Origin: Terriglobales bacterium | Lineage (GTDB): Bacteria > Acidobacteriota > Terriglobia > Terriglobales > Acidobacteriaceae | Reading direction: 5' to 3' | NCBI GenBank assembly: GCA_025980765.1 | Contig: JAICXB010000005.1 | Location: 34,653-98,652, forward strand | Length of the DNA stretch: 64,000 bases | In this document: positions 25,728 through 34,246 of the stretch, piece by piece | Layout of the letters: each line of letters opens with the position of its first letter | How positions within the stretch are numbered: position 1 is the first letter of the stretch | The notes under the pieces: generated by a model | Database searches by the model: none | The model's input: the letters and a program-made list of their open reading frames with translations, nothing else | What the model was told of the DNA's origin: nothing | Position numbers and translations under genes: made by a program

Positions 25728-25736
25728 ATGTCCTAC

Positions 25737-27401
25737 TTAGCCCAGATACTCCAACTCCACCGTCGTGCAATCGTCTGACGGCGGCGCACCTTCGGCAAAG
25801 GCACTGACAGCTCCGAACAGGTCTTGTCCGGAGACCACCGTTGATTCCAGACGCTCGTCGCCGAAGAAATCACCAGCATTGTTCTGAGCTTCATTCACGC
25901 CATCGCTCACCAGCACCATGCGGTCACCGGGCTTCAGTTGGAATTTATAGGTGGAATACTCCGCTGTGGGAATCAGTCCAAGCGGCAGATTGCCTTCTCC
26001 AGGACGAGCGACCTCCCCTTTGCAGACGCGCACGGGCGGGACGTGTCCGCAATTCAGGAACTCGCAGTCGCCGTTGGGATCCACGCGCAGCAAGTTGAGC
26101 GTCGCATATTTTTCGCCCAGCTTCTTGACACAAAGAAAACGGTTCACCGCCAGAGCAATATCGCTCAGGGGCACGCGCGCGACCAGTTGCGAGTAGATCA
26201 TGCCTTGCAGAATCGATGCGAGAATCGCGGCGGAAACGCCTTTGCCGCAAATGTCAGCCAATACCAGGTAAAGCGATCCATCGGCCAGCACAGCATCATA
26301 AAAATCGCCGCCAATTTCCTGGCAGGGCAAGCTGCGCGCCCGCAATCGCGCGAACGGCACTTCGGGAATCACCACCGTCATCAAGCGCTGCTGGATGCCG
26401 GCGGCAATCGCCAGTTCCTTCTGATACAGCCTCGCATTCTCTTCCGCCTGCGCGAGTTGTGCTGTCTCAATCAGGGCGGCGGCTTCAGTCGCTACCGTAT
26501 TGAGGATGTCGCGGCTCAATCCGGAAAGATCACGGGAGGCAAAGCGGCTGTCGAGGTACAACACACCAGTGATCGCGCGCGACTCCGAATCGATGGTCTG
26601 TTCCTGCGCCGAAACTGTGCGGCGATACAGCGGCATGCAGATGACGGTTCGCAGATCGTGCGCGACAATGCTCTGCCGCGCCGCCAAATCCGAATGACTG
26701 GCGGTATCCGTGATGATCACACGCGACGCCGAGTTCATCGCGTCTTTCAGGATCGAATGCGAGATGGTGCGGTCGTCCCGTAATTCATCGCCGCTCGAGT
26801 TCCTGCCCACCGCCAGTTCGAGTTCTCCGTCCTTGCGCATGAGAAAAACGAATCCACGTTCGGCTCCGGTGATTCGCAGTGTGGCTTCGACCAGCGTGTT
26901 GAGGATCTCGTGGATGGCGCCGCCGCTGTTCAGTTTGCGCGCGACCTCCAGGAAAAAAGCCAGCTTCTCCAGATCGGAGGCTTCCTCCTTGACCTGCAAT
27001 CCCGAAATCTGGCTTAGCAATTCGCGCGCCGGGCTGGTCCCGCCCTGTGTGGTTGTTCCGTATAGGAAGACGATGTAATTGCGCTCATTCGTGCTGCCGA
27101 ACTGCAGATGATCGTTGTTCAACAGCTTGTGGCGCTTGATCGACACGCCGTTCACGTATGTGCCATGTTTGCTGCCAAGATCGAGCAGATAGTACTCGCC
27201 GCTCATTTGCACGATCTCGGCATGGTCGCGCGAGGCCATGGGATCGGTGATGATCAGGTTCTTCTCGGCGCGTCTGCCAATGGTGAAAGGAAAACTAATC
27301 AGCGGGATCGACTGCTCTTTGTCTCCTTCGACGCGCACCAGGACCGGCACTTCCGCCGCTCCGACAATCGTGAGGTTCGCAGTTGAGGCGTGGCTGGACA
27401 T
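25737..27401 (-). CDS. FHA-GAF-SpoIIE (PP2C-type) phosphatase
   Basis: 554 residues. N-terminal FHA domain (about 15-105) with IGRRAEKNLIITDP, SRDHAEI and GSKHGTYVNG, which binds phospho-threonine. A GAF domain follows (about 145-310; GFVFLMRKDGELELAVGR and later GVLYLDSRF). The C-terminal SpoIIE/RsbU phosphatase (about 345-550) has EIGGDFYDAVLADGSLYLVLADICGKG split over two strands, with the metal-binding Asp residues, and GDRMVLVSDGVNEAQN. It probably dephosphorylates an anti-anti-sigma factor or similar in response to a signal. The ATG at 27401 is used because the upstream extension lacks domain character. Confidence 0.9.
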   Translation of the reverse strand: MSSHASTANLTIVGAAEVPVLVRVEGDKEQSIPLISFPFTIGRRAEKNLIITDPMASRDHAEIVQMSGEYYLLDLGSKHGTYVNGVSIKRHKLLNNDHLQFGSTNERNYIVFLYGTTTQGGTSPARELLSQISGLQVKEEASDLEKLAFFLEVARKLNSGGAIHEILNTLVEATLRITGAERGFVFLMRKDGELELAVGRNSSGDELRDDRTISHSILKDAMNSASRVIITDTASHSDLAARQSIVAHDLRTVICMPLYRRTVSAQEQTIDSESRAITGVLYLDSRFASRDLSGLSRDILNTVATEAAALIETAQLAQAEENARLYQKELAIAAGIQQRLMTVVIPEVPFARLRARSLPCQEIGGDFYDAVLADGSLYLVLADICGKGVSAAILASILQGMIYSQLVARVPLSDIALAVNRFLCVKKLGEKYATLNLLRVDPNGDCEFLNCGHVPPVRVCKGEVARPGEGNLPLGLIPTAEYSTYKFQLKPGDRMVLVSDGVNEAQNNAGDFFGDERLESTVVSGQDLFGAVSAFAEGAPPSDDCTTVELEYLG

Positions 27402-27503
27402 GGCAGGTTTGGAATGCTCTAAGCCTAACACTACTCTGTGCAGGTTTTCTGGGTTTGCGCCGTGCCGCGGAGCGGGGTTACACTTCCGCACTCGCCCCGA
27501 GGT

Positions 27504-28361
27504 ATGCCCATGCTAGACACTGTGAATCTCAAAAAGAGTCTCTCAAAATCGGCCTACCAGAAAGCCATGCCGGAGCTGCAGGAGCGGCTGCGCAAGCTGC
27601 AGTATGAGGCCAAGGAAGCCAAAGTCACGACTATTCTTTGCCTGGAAGGATGGGACGCCTCGGGCAAAGGCAATATCGTTCGCAAGCTTACCGAGAAGCT
27701 CGATCCGCGTGTGTTCCGCGTATATCCCGGCAGCCCGCCTACCCCCCTCGAACAGCGGTATCACTTTCTGCATCGCTATCAGATGGCATTGCCGAATTAC
27801 GGAGATATGGCTGTTTTCGACCATGGCTGGTACCGTCGCGTGCTCGACGAGCGCTGCGACAAGCTGGTGAAGAAGAGCGAATGGCGCGACGCCTATCAGC
27901 AGATCAATGAATTTGAGCGCTGGCTCTCCGACGACGGTCAGGTGATCGTCAAATTCTGGCTGCATATCTCGAAAAAGAAGCAGAAGCAGCGTTTCAAGAA
28001 GTATTTAGCCGACCCGAACCTGCGATGGCGCGTGACCAAGGAATACCGGCAGCATCATGCTGACTACAACAAGTGGATCCCCGCGATTGAAGACATGCTC
28101 GCCAAAACGGAAACCAGCTATGCTCCGTGGACCGTGGTCGAAGCCAACGACCAGCGCTGGGCGGTAGTCCGTGTCTTCGAAGTGCTGGCGCAGCAGATTG
28201 AAAAGGAGCTCGCCCGACGTAAACAGGCCAACTCCCCGAGTGTCTCCGGGGCGGAGGTTCCCAAAGTAAGCGTGAAGAAGAAGATCGCTCGCAAGCGTAC
28301 GGCCCGGGTCAATGGTCATTCCGATTCACGACCTGCCCAGGCGGAGGCTGCCCATGCTTGA
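27504..28361 (+). CDS. PPK2-family protein, N-domain half of a split PAP
   Basis: 285 residues, PPK2 (polyphosphate kinase 2) fold. The Walker A is EGWDASGKGN. Where catalytic PPK2 has a DRSWY-type motif, this protein has FDHGWYRRVL, so the key Arg-Ser is replaced by His-Gly. In the fused two-domain polyphosphate:AMP phosphotransferases (PAP, about 500 residues) the N-terminal domain is similarly degenerate. It overlaps by 8 nt with a second PPK2 gene that has the intact motif. A basic, low-complexity tail of about 40 residues ends the protein. ATG at 27504 (or 27510) precedes the LKKSLSKSAYQKAMPELQ helix. Confidence 0.88.
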   Translation: MPMLDTVNLKKSLSKSAYQKAMPELQERLRKLQYEAKEAKVTTILCLEGWDASGKGNIVRKLTEKLDPRVFRVYPGSPPTPLEQRYHFLHRYQMALPNYGDMAVFDHGWYRRVLDERCDKLVKKSEWRDAYQQINEFERWLSDDGQVIVKFWLHISKKKQKQRFKKYLADPNLRWRVTKEYRQHHADYNKWIPAIEDMLAKTETSYAPWTVVEANDQRWAVVRVFEVLAQQIEKELARRKQANSPSVSGAEVPKVSVKKKIARKRTARVNGHSDSRPAQAEAAHA

Positions 28362-29061
28362 AAAACTCGACATGAGCAAAAAGCTCAACAAGAAAGACTA
28401 CGCGGACCAGATTGAAACCGCGCAGTCACGCCTGCGCAAGCTCGAATACCGCATCTACAAAAAGCAAGTGCCGGTGCTCTGTGTTTTTGAGGGCTGGGAT
28501 GCCGGCGGAAAAGGCGGGGCCATCAAGCGAGTAACCGAGATGCTCGATCCTCGCGGGTTTTCCGTATCCAGCTATGCAGCGCCAATCGGTGAGGAGAAAA
28601 CGCATCATTACCTCTGGCGCTTCTGGCGCAATCTGCCTCGCACCGGCCACATTGCGATTTTTGATCGCAGCTACTACGGACGGGTTCTGGTGGAGCGGGT
28701 CGAACATTTTGCCGCCGATCCGGAATGGCAGCGCGCCTATCAGGAGATCAACGAATTCGAGTCGCATCAGGCATCGTTCGGCATGGTGGTCTGCAAATTC
28801 TGGCTGCACATCACGCCGGAAGAGCAACTTCGCCGCTTCCGCGGACGCGAACTCGATCCCTTCCGCTCTTACAAGCTCACAGAAGAGGATTGGCGCAATC
28901 GAGCCAAGATTCCCGAGTACACCAGCGCAGTAGAGGACATGCTGATGCGCACCAGCACTCCGCACGCGCCCTGGACGGTAGTGGAAGCCAACGATAAGTT
29001 CTACGCCCGCGTGAAGGTGGTGGAGACCGTGGTGGATGCGATAGAGCAACGGTTAAACTAG
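28354..29061 (+). CDS. PPK2-family catalytic half (polyphosphate:AMP phosphotransferase)
   Basis: 235 residues, PPK2 fold with intact active-site motifs: Walker A EGWDAGGKGGAIKRV, the lid RFWRNLPRTG, and FDRSYYGRVLVERVE. The closest type is the C-terminal catalytic domain of PAP, which makes ADP from AMP and polyphosphate. It starts at the ATG at 28354, with GGAGG at 28343-28347, inside the end of the previous gene (8-nt overlap). Adenylate kinase follows 165 nt later. That neighbour would turn two ADP into ATP and AMP, closing a polyphosphate-to-ATP cycle. Nucleotide preference is inference. Confidence 0.9.
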   Translation: MLEKLDMSKKLNKKDYADQIETAQSRLRKLEYRIYKKQVPVLCVFEGWDAGGKGGAIKRVTEMLDPRGFSVSSYAAPIGEEKTHHYLWRFWRNLPRTGHIAIFDRSYYGRVLVERVEHFAADPEWQRAYQEINEFESHQASFGMVVCKFWLHITPEEQLRRFRGRELDPFRSYKLTEEDWRNRAKIPEYTSAVEDMLMRTSTPHAPWTVVEANDKFYARVKVVETVVDAIEQRLN

Positions 29062-29070
29062 AAAACAGGG

Positions 29071-29196
29071 AAAGGCGTTTCGAGTTTCAAGTTTCTAGTT
29101 TCAGGCGAAAATGTCGAGCTCCCATTTTCATTTCAGCCTTCGTTACATCTCCGGAGTCCACTCGAAACTTGAAACTCGAAACCTGAAACGCTTTTC
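29071..29196. repeat. GTTTC-word inverted repeat
   Basis: The left arm (29071-29105) strings together GTTTCGAGTTTCAAGTTTC; the right arm (29158-29196) is its near-perfect complement, about 55 nt away. Arms share a roughly 21-bp stretch with one mismatch. It separates the PPK2 pair from adk. A related GTTTCA-word structure lies at 35066-35292. No gene is seen. Confidence 0.8.
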
Positions 29197-29226
29197 TGCT
29201 GTTAACCTTCGCAGGAGATATCTCCC

Positions 29227-29937
29227 ATGAACACACCAGCAGCTTCAGTCGCCGACTATGGCGCGCGCGCGATCGGTCCGATTATTCTTCTGGGCGCTCC
29301 GGGAGCGGGCAAGGGCACGCAGGCCAAGCAGATCGTGGACCGCTATGGCATTCCCCAGATCTCCACCGGCGACCTGCTGCGCGAGAATGTCAAATTAGGT
29401 ACCGAGCTTGGGAAGAAGGCGAAAGCTATTATGGACCGCGGCGAACTGGTCTCGGACGAACTGGTCTGCGACATGGTCGCCGAGCGCCTCAGCCGTCCTG
29501 ACTGCGCCCGCGGCTACATCCTCGACGGCTTTCCCCGCACCTGCGCACAAGCTGAGTGGCTCGACGGATATCTCTCCGCCCGGGGATCGAAGCTTCCACT
29601 GCGGGTAATCAAGATTGCCGTCGATTATGACCGGCTTCTTAAGCGACTCACCGGCCGCCGCACCTGCCCGGTTTGCGGCACGATTTATAACATCCATTTC
29701 AACCCGCCGAAGGTTGCTAATACCTGCGATCAGGATGGCGCCGCTCTCAGCCTGCGCAAGGACGATAACGAGACCTCCATCTCCGAGCGCCTGAAGGCCT
29801 ATGAGAAACAAACTCTGCCCTTGACCGACTACTACCGAGCCCGCCACGCCCTGACAGAGATCAACGGCGACGCCGCCCCAGAGAAAGTCAGCGCCGACGT
29901 GCTCGCCGCCCTGGAGCAGCGGCCAGACAAGGCGTAG
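29227..29937 (+). CDS. adk: Adenylate kinase
   Basis: 236 residues. It interconverts ATP plus AMP with two ADP. The P-loop is LLGAPGAGKGTQAKQI, the AMP-binding region is STGDLLREN, and the central motif is DGFPRTCAQAEWL. The LID carries a metal knuckle: Cys-x2-Cys in RTCPVCGTIY and Cys-x2-Asp in NTCDQDGA, that is a C3D variant seen in zinc-type Adk. The N-terminus has about 17 extra residues before the P-loop strand. Being next to the polyphosphate:AMP phosphotransferase genes suggests a joint role in ATP regeneration; it also serves general nucleotide balance. Confidence 0.95.
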   Translation: MNTPAASVADYGARAIGPIILLGAPGAGKGTQAKQIVDRYGIPQISTGDLLRENVKLGTELGKKAKAIMDRGELVSDELVCDMVAERLSRPDCARGYILDGFPRTCAQAEWLDGYLSARGSKLPLRVIKIAVDYDRLLKRLTGRRTCPVCGTIYNIHFNPPKVANTCDQDGAALSLRKDDNETSISERLKAYEKQTLPLTDYYRARHALTEINGDAAPEKVSADVLAALEQRPDKA

Positions 29938-29954
29938 CTCGAATTACAACTTCC

Positions 29955-30175
29955 CTGAGAACAGGGAAAAATAACAGGAAATTCTGTGTTGGTGGCCTCC
30001 CAATCGCCAGATTCTGCCCAAAATTCGCGAATTTCACCAAAAGCTGAGGAAAGGAACAGGAAAGGAGCAGGAAAACTGTGGAAAAGCCTCATTGACCCGC
30101 ATCAATGCTGGATCAAACTGCATTCCTCGAAAGGACTCAGGAAAATAACAGGAAAGGAACAGGAAAGAAATCCAG
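29955..30175. repeat. AACAGGAAA-word array
   Basis: Words of the form (A)ACAGGAAA or ACAGGAAAGG occur in three clusters, around 29958-29982, 30047-30078 and 30137-30172, all in the same orientation. The stretch lies between adk and the truncated TPR gene. It is open in one frame, but the translation is low complexity and unlike a protein. Origin unknown. Confidence 0.6.
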
Positions 30176-30225
30176 CCGTCTGCGCTTTTCCACAAGCGAT
30201 TCTCGGCCAAGGTGGAGGGTACGCG

Positions 30226-30846
30226 ATGTATCTCACCGCGCGCGGCCGGCATGCGGAATCGGCGGAGCAGATGAGGATCGCGCGGGAACTCGATCCGCGT
30301 TCGCCTATCATCCTCACCGCTTCCGGCTTTCTGAGTTATTTCGCGCGCGACTACAAGCAGGCAGTCGAGTTCTGCAATGCCGCGCTCGAACTGGATCCTA
30401 ACTTCGCCATTGCTCATGCCGTGATGGGCCGGGCGTATGAAGGCGAGAAGCGGTACGACAAAGCCATCGCGGAGCTGCATCGCGCGATCGATTTGAGCGG
30501 TGGCAGCAATCCGGTATACCAGGCGTGGCTGGCATACGCCTACGCCCTCTCCGGAGACACGACTGAAGCGAGAAAATTTATCTCCGATTCAAAGCACGAT
30601 CGCGATTCATTCTCAGATGTCGGCGCCGCCTATGCCGCGCTGAACGACACCACGGATGCTATCTCCTGGCTGCAGCGGGCCGATGATGCTTCGCTCACCT
30701 GGATGGACGTGGACCCGCATTTCGATCCGCTGCGCTCAGATCCGCGCTTCCAGAATTTGGTGCGCAAGAGCGGCCTGCCGCCTGCCCTTCCCGAATCGGG
30801 AGCGCCGGTCGAGCCGATGGTTGCGGCGTCGAAGCAAACGAGCTGA
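30226..30846 (+). pseudogene. Truncated TPR protein remnant
   Basis: 206 residues of tetratricopeptide repeats (ARELDPRSPIILTASGFL, AALELDPNFAIAHAVMGRAY, AELHRAIDLSG), ending in DPHFDPLRSDPRFQNLVRK. That ending is typical of the C-terminus of acidobacterial winged-helix/TPR or kinase/TPR proteins of 500-900 residues. The effector part is missing. Homology seems to begin just before the ATG (GYAMYL), so that Met is probably an ancestral internal one. GGAGGG lies about 6 nt before it, so a short protein may still be made. The preceding 250 nt hold a repeat array, the probable breakpoint. Confidence 0.65.
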
Positions 30847-30861
30847 CAATGTCAGTGGTCA

Positions 30862-30935
30862 GAAGCGCGGCTGCCCTCGGCCGGAGTTTGCTTTGCCAAA
30901 TCGAAAAGCAAAGTCAAAGTCCGGCCGGGGCGACA
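30862..30935. repeat. GGCCGGA/CAAAG inverted repeat
   Basis: The left arm CTCGGCCGGAGTTTGCTTTG pairs with a right arm whose complement is CCCCGGCCGGACTTTGACTTTG, around a short A-rich loop. It lies after the TPR remnant and could be a terminator-like hairpin without a clear U-tract. The remaining sequence up to 31006 shows no gene. Confidence 0.65.
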
Positions 30936-31006
30936 GCGCTCCTGTTTCTATGAATTCAGCTACTCTGGATTACATCCCGCACTCCTGGGTTCGCGTCTAA
31001 CTCACC

Positions 31007-32023
31007 TTGTGCGCTGATGTGCGCCTCCCGAATCCAACACTCCAGGGGACCTTCTTGTTTCGGCTGAAAGTGGCGCGCGGCATTGCGGAAATCGAGCGGC
31101 TGAGGCCTGCGTGGGATTCACTGTTCCACTCAGAGCTCACTCTGTTTCAGAGCCATCGCTGGAACCTGCTGGCGGCACGCTGCTTTGCCGATCGTGAAGC
31201 GCCATACTTCATCTTCTGTGAAAGCGATAACGGAGCGGCAATTGTACCCGCGGTGAGGCGGCGCGAAGCCGACGCTATGGGCCTGGCCGGCGAGCTGCTC
31301 TTTGACTATCGTGACTACCTCGCACGCGGGGATGAGAAGCCGCTGCTGGCAGCCTGGCGAAAGCTTTCAGAGTTGGGTCTTCCCCTGGACATTACTGCGG
31401 TTCGTCATCCAAACGCGGCGATTTGGAACCGTCTGCCAACACAGCATTTCAGCCGCGCTCCCCGGCTCCATTGCGCGGGATGGACTCGCGACCGCTTCAC
31501 CCACAGCCATGCGCGTGCTTTCAGCCGATTGCGCAAGCTGGAGCGCATGGGACTGGCAATCTGCGAGTACCCCGGAGACTCGCGAATGGCCGCGCATATC
31601 TATCACTTGCGCGCCCGGCAATCGGCGCCGGGAGAAATCTTCCACGATCCGGTGCGAGTCGAATTCATGATTGAAGCCTGCCGCGCGGAAGAAAACGCTT
31701 GCGAGATCTTTACCCTGGAGCATGGCAGCACCGTCGCCGCCGCGCTGGTTACGTTTCGCGATGGCAACTGCCGGCGCTTTTATACGACCTACTACGATCA
31801 TGCCTGGGCAAGATACTCGCCAGGCGTGACCCTGCTGTTCGAAATTTCCCGCCGCTCTATCGAGCAGGGACTCGACTTCGACTTCATGACGGGCGAGCAA
31901 GCCTACAAGCTCCGGATCGCTCCGGACGCAGAGGACCTCTATTGCGTGCGCGCCAGCAGCGAGGAATTGCGGGCTGCGCTTCCGGCGCCGGGAGTTGCGG
32001 GGCAAAAACCAAGCGCTGCGTGA
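31007..32023 (+). CDS. BioF2-like (GNAT) acyltransferase
   Basis: About 338 residues, read as the BioF2-like / CelD-type GNAT family (tandem acetyltransferase folds). Family features are the N-terminal WDSLFHSELTLFQSHRWNLL, a central FSRLRKLERMGLAI, and a late GVTLLFEISRRSIEQGLDFDFMTGEQAYK, which matches the conserved end motif with the YK pair. These enzymes often work in polysaccharide or cell-surface metabolism; the substrate is unknown. The start is unclear: TTG at 31007, GTG at 31019 or a TTG just before FRLKVARG are all possible. It stands alone between repeat-rich gaps. Confidence 0.72.
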   Translation: MCADVRLPNPTLQGTFLFRLKVARGIAEIERLRPAWDSLFHSELTLFQSHRWNLLAARCFADREAPYFIFCESDNGAAIVPAVRRREADAMGLAGELLFDYRDYLARGDEKPLLAAWRKLSELGLPLDITAVRHPNAAIWNRLPTQHFSRAPRLHCAGWTRDRFTHSHARAFSRLRKLERMGLAICEYPGDSRMAAHIYHLRARQSAPGEIFHDPVRVEFMIEACRAEENACEIFTLEHGSTVAAALVTFRDGNCRRFYTTYYDHAWARYSPGVTLLFEISRRSIEQGLDFDFMTGEQAYKLRIAPDAEDLYCVRASSEELRAALPAPGVAGQKPSAA

Positions 32024-32038
32024 GCAATTTTTTTGAGC

Positions 32039-32383
32039 TGTCATCCTGAGGTCCGCGGTAGCGGGCCGAAGGACCTCCAAGAACGTCGTCCGACTTAACC
32101 GAAATTTGCATGGCTCTTCAAGCACAACTAGGGCATTTTCATCGTTGCTGTAAATTACTTTTAGGGAAGGGCACGCATTTTTATGCGTGCCGGAAAACCG
32201 TCAGTTCCAATTTTAGCTTCCGGTTTTCAGCGGCTTCAGCCGCGGCTGAAGCCGCTGAAGATAAACAGGGATGACCTGTCGCCTCCCGTCGGCACGGATA
32301 AATCCGTGCCCTTCCCTCAAACGAGCGCGGTGTACACCAACTCTTAAACGACTGTAGATTTTCGCGGCGACCTCAGGATGACA
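32039..32383. repeat. Composite repeat: outer 15-bp inverted repeat enclosing copy 2 of the palindrome module
   Basis: This 363-bp gap has no gene. TGTCATCCTGAGGTC (32039-32053) and its exact complement (32369-32383) bracket it. Inside are GGCACGCAT-TTTT-ATGCGTGCC (32170-32191), the 30-bp palindrome seen at 983-1012 (here 32228-32257), and GGCACGGAT-AA-ATCCGTGCC (32291-32310) followed by CTTCCCTCAAACG. About 110 bp are nearly identical to the first copy. It is a dispersed, structured, non-coding module. Confidence 0.85.
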
Positions 32384-32386
32384 ACA

Positions 32387-33451
32387 TCAGGAAATCCGCG
32401 ATTGTTTTTGTTTCAGGAATCGCGCCGGTGAGAATGCCTGTATATCGACGTCCGGCTTCTTTCCCTGCATGAACTGGCTCATCAGCAGGGCGCTGATCGG
32501 AGCCAGCAGGATTCCGTTTCGAAAGTGGCCGGTGGATACGAAGGTTCCGGGCAGGCGGCCGGCTCCCATTATGGGAAGGTCATCGGGAGAGCCGGGACGC
32601 AAGCCGGCCCAGGCTTCCAAGATTCTTCCTTCGCCGATGCCTGGAACCAGATTGGCCGCGGACTGGTGCAGGCACTGGATTGTTGCAGGCTCAACAGTCT
32701 TGTCGAAACCAACGTCCTCAACGGTTGCGCCAATCAGTATTCGGCCGTCGGTTCTGGGGACGAGATAAACTTCACGCGATCGGACCACGTGTTGCAGAGG
32801 ACATTCCGGCGCAATCACGGAGAGCATCTGCCCTTTGCGAGGACGAGCAGGAACTGCTGATCCGAGAACTTCGCCGGACCAGGCTCCACAACAGTTCACA
32901 AAATTTGCAGTCGTGTGCGTCGCGCGCTCGGTGCAGACCACCAGTTGATGGCCATCATCGAATCTGACTTGCTGAACTTGCGAATCGTGGTGGACAACCA
33001 CTCCGCTGCGTTTGGCCGCGGCGAGCGCTGCTTGCGTGAGCATTCGCGGATCGACACAGGTTTCCTCCAGCAGGTGCACGCCATCCTGGCGCGCTAGGCC
33101 GGGCTCCAAGTCCTGAACTTCCCTGGCAGACAGCGGAACTGACGCGCAAGCTTCGTTCTCCTCTGCAATGTAAAGCGCGCCCAGTCGACTCATTCCAGTC
33201 TCCACTTCGGAAAGCAATTCCAGCTGCTGGACAAACGCTGGATACATCTGCGCCGCTGCGCCGGCCAGCGGACGCAATGCCGGATGCAGATCGGCGTCGC
33301 CGGCGGCCAGCATTCCCGCGGCGGCGTAGGAGGCTTCGCGGCCGGGCTCTCCGCGATCGAGAATTACCACCGCGGCCCCCGCTCGCCGCAGTTCCAGCGC
33401 CAGAGAGAGGCCGATGATCCCGCCGCCGGCAATGATTACGTCCGGATTCAC
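32387..33451 (-). CDS. thiO: Glycine oxidase ThiO
   Basis: 354 residues, DAO-family flavoprotein. The FAD loop is IIAGGGIIGLSLALELRRAG at the very N-terminus. The family GREASYAAAGMLAAGD segment, RPRKGQMLSV and a C-terminal LEAWAGLRPGSPDDLPIMG plus GHFRNGILLAP are all typical of ThiO. It oxidises glycine to the imine used for the thiazole ring of thiamine. Other thi genes are not in the window. It lies 24 nt after the sortase gene on the same strand, so they may share a transcript without a functional tie. Confidence 0.9.
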   Translation of the reverse strand: MNPDVIIAGGGIIGLSLALELRRAGAAVVILDRGEPGREASYAAAGMLAAGDADLHPALRPLAGAAAQMYPAFVQQLELLSEVETGMSRLGALYIAEENEACASVPLSAREVQDLEPGLARQDGVHLLEETCVDPRMLTQAALAAAKRSGVVVHHDSQVQQVRFDDGHQLVVCTERATHTTANFVNCCGAWSGEVLGSAVPARPRKGQMLSVIAPECPLQHVVRSREVYLVPRTDGRILIGATVEDVGFDKTVEPATIQCLHQSAANLVPGIGEGRILEAWAGLRPGSPDDLPIMGAGRLPGTFVSTGHFRNGILLAPISALLMSQFMQGKKPDVDIQAFSPARFLKQKQSRIS

Positions 33452-33475
33452 GCGAACAATTCTAATTGCAGAGAC

Positions 33476-34180
33476 TTATTGGCCGGAGTGCGCCGGAGTG
33501 GCAACGGATGCCTGCTGCGTTGGCGGGGACGACTGCTTTCCATTCACCAGCTTGGAAATCACAACCAGGCGTTCGGGAGCTGGTCCGATGTAGTAGGTGG
33601 GGTAGCACGTGATGAGCGTGAGTCGCGCGTCCGTTGAGTTCTTCACTACCGACAGATCGTCTGGCTGCACGATTTTCTTGCCAGTTACTTCGAAGATGTA
33701 GTCGTGTCCGTCGCGCGTGACGTCAATCCGGTCACCCTTTGCCAATTCGTAGATGTGGCGGAAGAAGGTGTCGCGGTGAGCTGAGATCACCGAGTTCCCC
33801 AATTCGCCAGGAGCGGGAGTGTTCTTCAGGTGCCCGGGTCCGAGGCGCAGGGCTTTATGGTTGGTGCCTTCGACTACGATGACATCGAGGTTGATCTTGG
33901 GAATGGAGACACGTGTGAGCCCGTCATCGACCGCTGTACTGGGAACGCTGCTGGCCGGCGCCGGTTTCTGTTGGGCCTGCCACAAACGGTGTAAATCCTG
34001 CTGCTCGCGGTACATGCTCCAGTACTCCGAGCCTACATAGCCCAGCAGGCCGAGGCCGCCCAGCATCAGCACCAGCGACAACCGCCGGCGAGCCACAATA
34101 GCGCGCAATCTGGCGGCGAGTCTGGGATCGGAAAGGTAACGCGAGAGGTTCTTCAAATCGAAGTTGGCAGGAATCTGCAT
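33476..34180 (-). CDS. Sortase (class D/E-like transpeptidase)
   Basis: 234 residues. An N-terminal helix (about 33-50) anchors it. The sortase beta-barrel carries the catalytic triad: His135 in SAHRDTFFRH, Cys192 in TLITCYPTYY and Arg204 in APERLVV. The pattern RVSIPKINLDVIVVEGTN and the LGPGHLKNTPAPGELGN loop are those of class D/E-like sortases. Sortases cleave a sorting signal and join the substrate to an amine. The upstream gene (34247-34828, same strand) ends in a sorting-signal-like tail and is the obvious candidate substrate. A sortase is unusual in a presumably diderm organism. Confidence 0.9.
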   Translation of the reverse strand: MQIPANFDLKNLSRYLSDPRLAARLRAIVARRRLSLVLMLGGLGLLGYVGSEYWSMYREQQDLHRLWQAQQKPAPASSVPSTAVDDGLTRVSIPKINLDVIVVEGTNHKALRLGPGHLKNTPAPGELGNSVISAHRDTFFRHIYELAKGDRIDVTRDGHDYIFEVTGKKIVQPDDLSVVKNSTDARLTLITCYPTYYIGPAPERLVVISKLVNGKQSSPPTQQASVATPAHSGQ

Positions 34181-34246
34181 GAACTCGCGCTCAGCGGGAC
34201 AAATACCCGTGCAGACTTGGATGCCGAAATCCTAAGTACCGCGCTC

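Noticed and set aside
29986..30225. N-terminal extension of the TPR protein
   Set aside because: Open frame, but its sequence comes from AACAGGAAA words and is not protein-like; TPR similarity begins only near 30220.
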